Assembly (NCBI GenBank): GCA_947427325.1 | Contig: CANEHP010000052.1 | Coordinates: 1 to 12,153, forward strand | DNA from: an uncultured Clostridia bacterium | GTDB taxonomy: Bacteria; Bacillota; Clostridia; Oscillospirales; Ruminococcaceae | DNA length: 12,153 nucleotides | Direction: 5' to 3' | Shown: in pieces, positions 11,819 to 12,153 of the stretch | Layout: each line of letters opens with the position of its first letter | Numbering within the stretch: the first letter of the stretch is position 1 | Notes under the pieces: model-generated | Told to the model about the DNA's origin: nothing | Database searches by the model: none | Seen by the model: the letters and a program-made list of their open reading frames with translations, nothing else | Made by a program: the position numbers and the translations under genes

Positions 11819-12153
11819 TTATTCTTGATTTTGATTTTTTAGGAGAATACTCTCCGAATCTTCGCTAAATGCTTGAAAACAAGCATATGGAATATAATCC
11901 TTATCTGCAAAAAATTTCTCAGCCGCACATAAAACCGCTTTTAAATCCCAAGCGATAAAATCCAAATATCCGAAAAATACTCCCGTAGCCCCGCCCAAAA
12001 AGCAGAATGCGCTGTTATTTGTATTTATGTTTATATATTTTTCCAGCTCATCACGAAAATTAAGCATTTTATCACTTTTAATGTTTTTCTCTTTCTCCTC
12101 AAAATTCCATAAAGGATAGAAAATAAATCCTGCAACAGCACCGTTATTTTTTG
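11819..12153 (-). CDS. Unidentified protein, C-terminal part (5' end beyond the window)
   Basis: The minus-strand frame is open from the window edge to a TAA at 11821-11819, giving 110 residues without a start that must be used. The part before the internal Met (KNNGAVAGFIFYPLWNFEEK) looks like normal protein, so I take it as the 3' end of a longer gene. An internal ATG at 12067 (82 residues) has only a weak AAGTGAT before it; GAGGAG is about 25 bases away. The sequence is rich in aromatic and acidic residues, with GGATGVFFGYLDFIAWDLKAV in the middle and an acidic, then NQNQE tail. There is no membrane segment or signal in this part. I do not recognise the family. The stop lies 26 bases before the cotH-like start, so the two are probably co-transcribed. 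Confidence 0.6.
   Translation of the reverse strand, partial: KNNGAVAGFIFYPLWNFEEKEKNIKSDKMLNFRDELEKYININTNNSAFCFLGGATGVFFGYLDFIAWDLKAVLCAAEKFFADKDYIPYACFQAFSEDSESILLKNQNQE

Overview
The window looks like the chromosome of an AT-rich, endospore-forming member of the Clostridia, most likely near the Ruminococcaceae/Oscillospiraceae. The reasons are the sporulation pair yqfC-yqfD, the Gram-positive gene order running from yqfC to recO, SD sequences of the GGAGG/GGTGAT type, a MutS2 with a Smr tail, and a recombinase resembling the XerC/D-like proteins common in that group. This assignment is inference from protein style, not a database match.

The left two thirds (about 188-7756) is a compact plus-strand block of conserved genes: yqfC, yqfD, phoH, ybeY, dgkA, era, recO and mutS2. 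Most are spaced by a few bases or overlap, so translational coupling is likely. A sigma-E-like promoter can be proposed before yqfC and a sigma-A-like extended -10 promoter before phoH. The block would then be two transcription units: a sporulation pair, and a housekeeping operon for ribosome maturation (YbeY, Era, PhoH), undecaprenol/lipid phosphorylation (DgkA), recombination repair (RecO), and recombination control or ribosome rescue (MutS2). Compared with the Bacillus subtilis order, pgpH (yqfF) is absent between phoH and ybeY, and cdd is absent between dgkA and era. The start of an unidentified secreted or membrane protein (GTG start) diverges from yqfC at the left edge.

The right third is on the minus strand and looser. 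A complete tyrosine recombinase (8048-9076) faces mutS2. It is bordered by an unusual set of inverted repeats: a 13-bp-arm hairpin behind mutS2, a perfect 21-bp-arm hairpin that should terminate the recombinase transcript, a perfect 34-base palindrome just upstream of the gene, a roughly 210-bp MITE/BIME-like element with imperfect inverted ends, and a 13-bp direct repeat lying outside both sides of the gene. Further right is a large secreted or anchored CotH-kinase protein with accessory domains (chitobiase-type Ig-like, B-repeat-like, lamin-tail-like). Upstream of it in the same direction is the 3' part of an unidentified gene that runs off the window.

No rRNA, tRNA, CRISPR array or complete insertion sequence was seen. 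The operon is conventional. The parts least explained by known features are the repeat-rich neighbourhood of the recombinase and the CotH protein with its unidentified partner.
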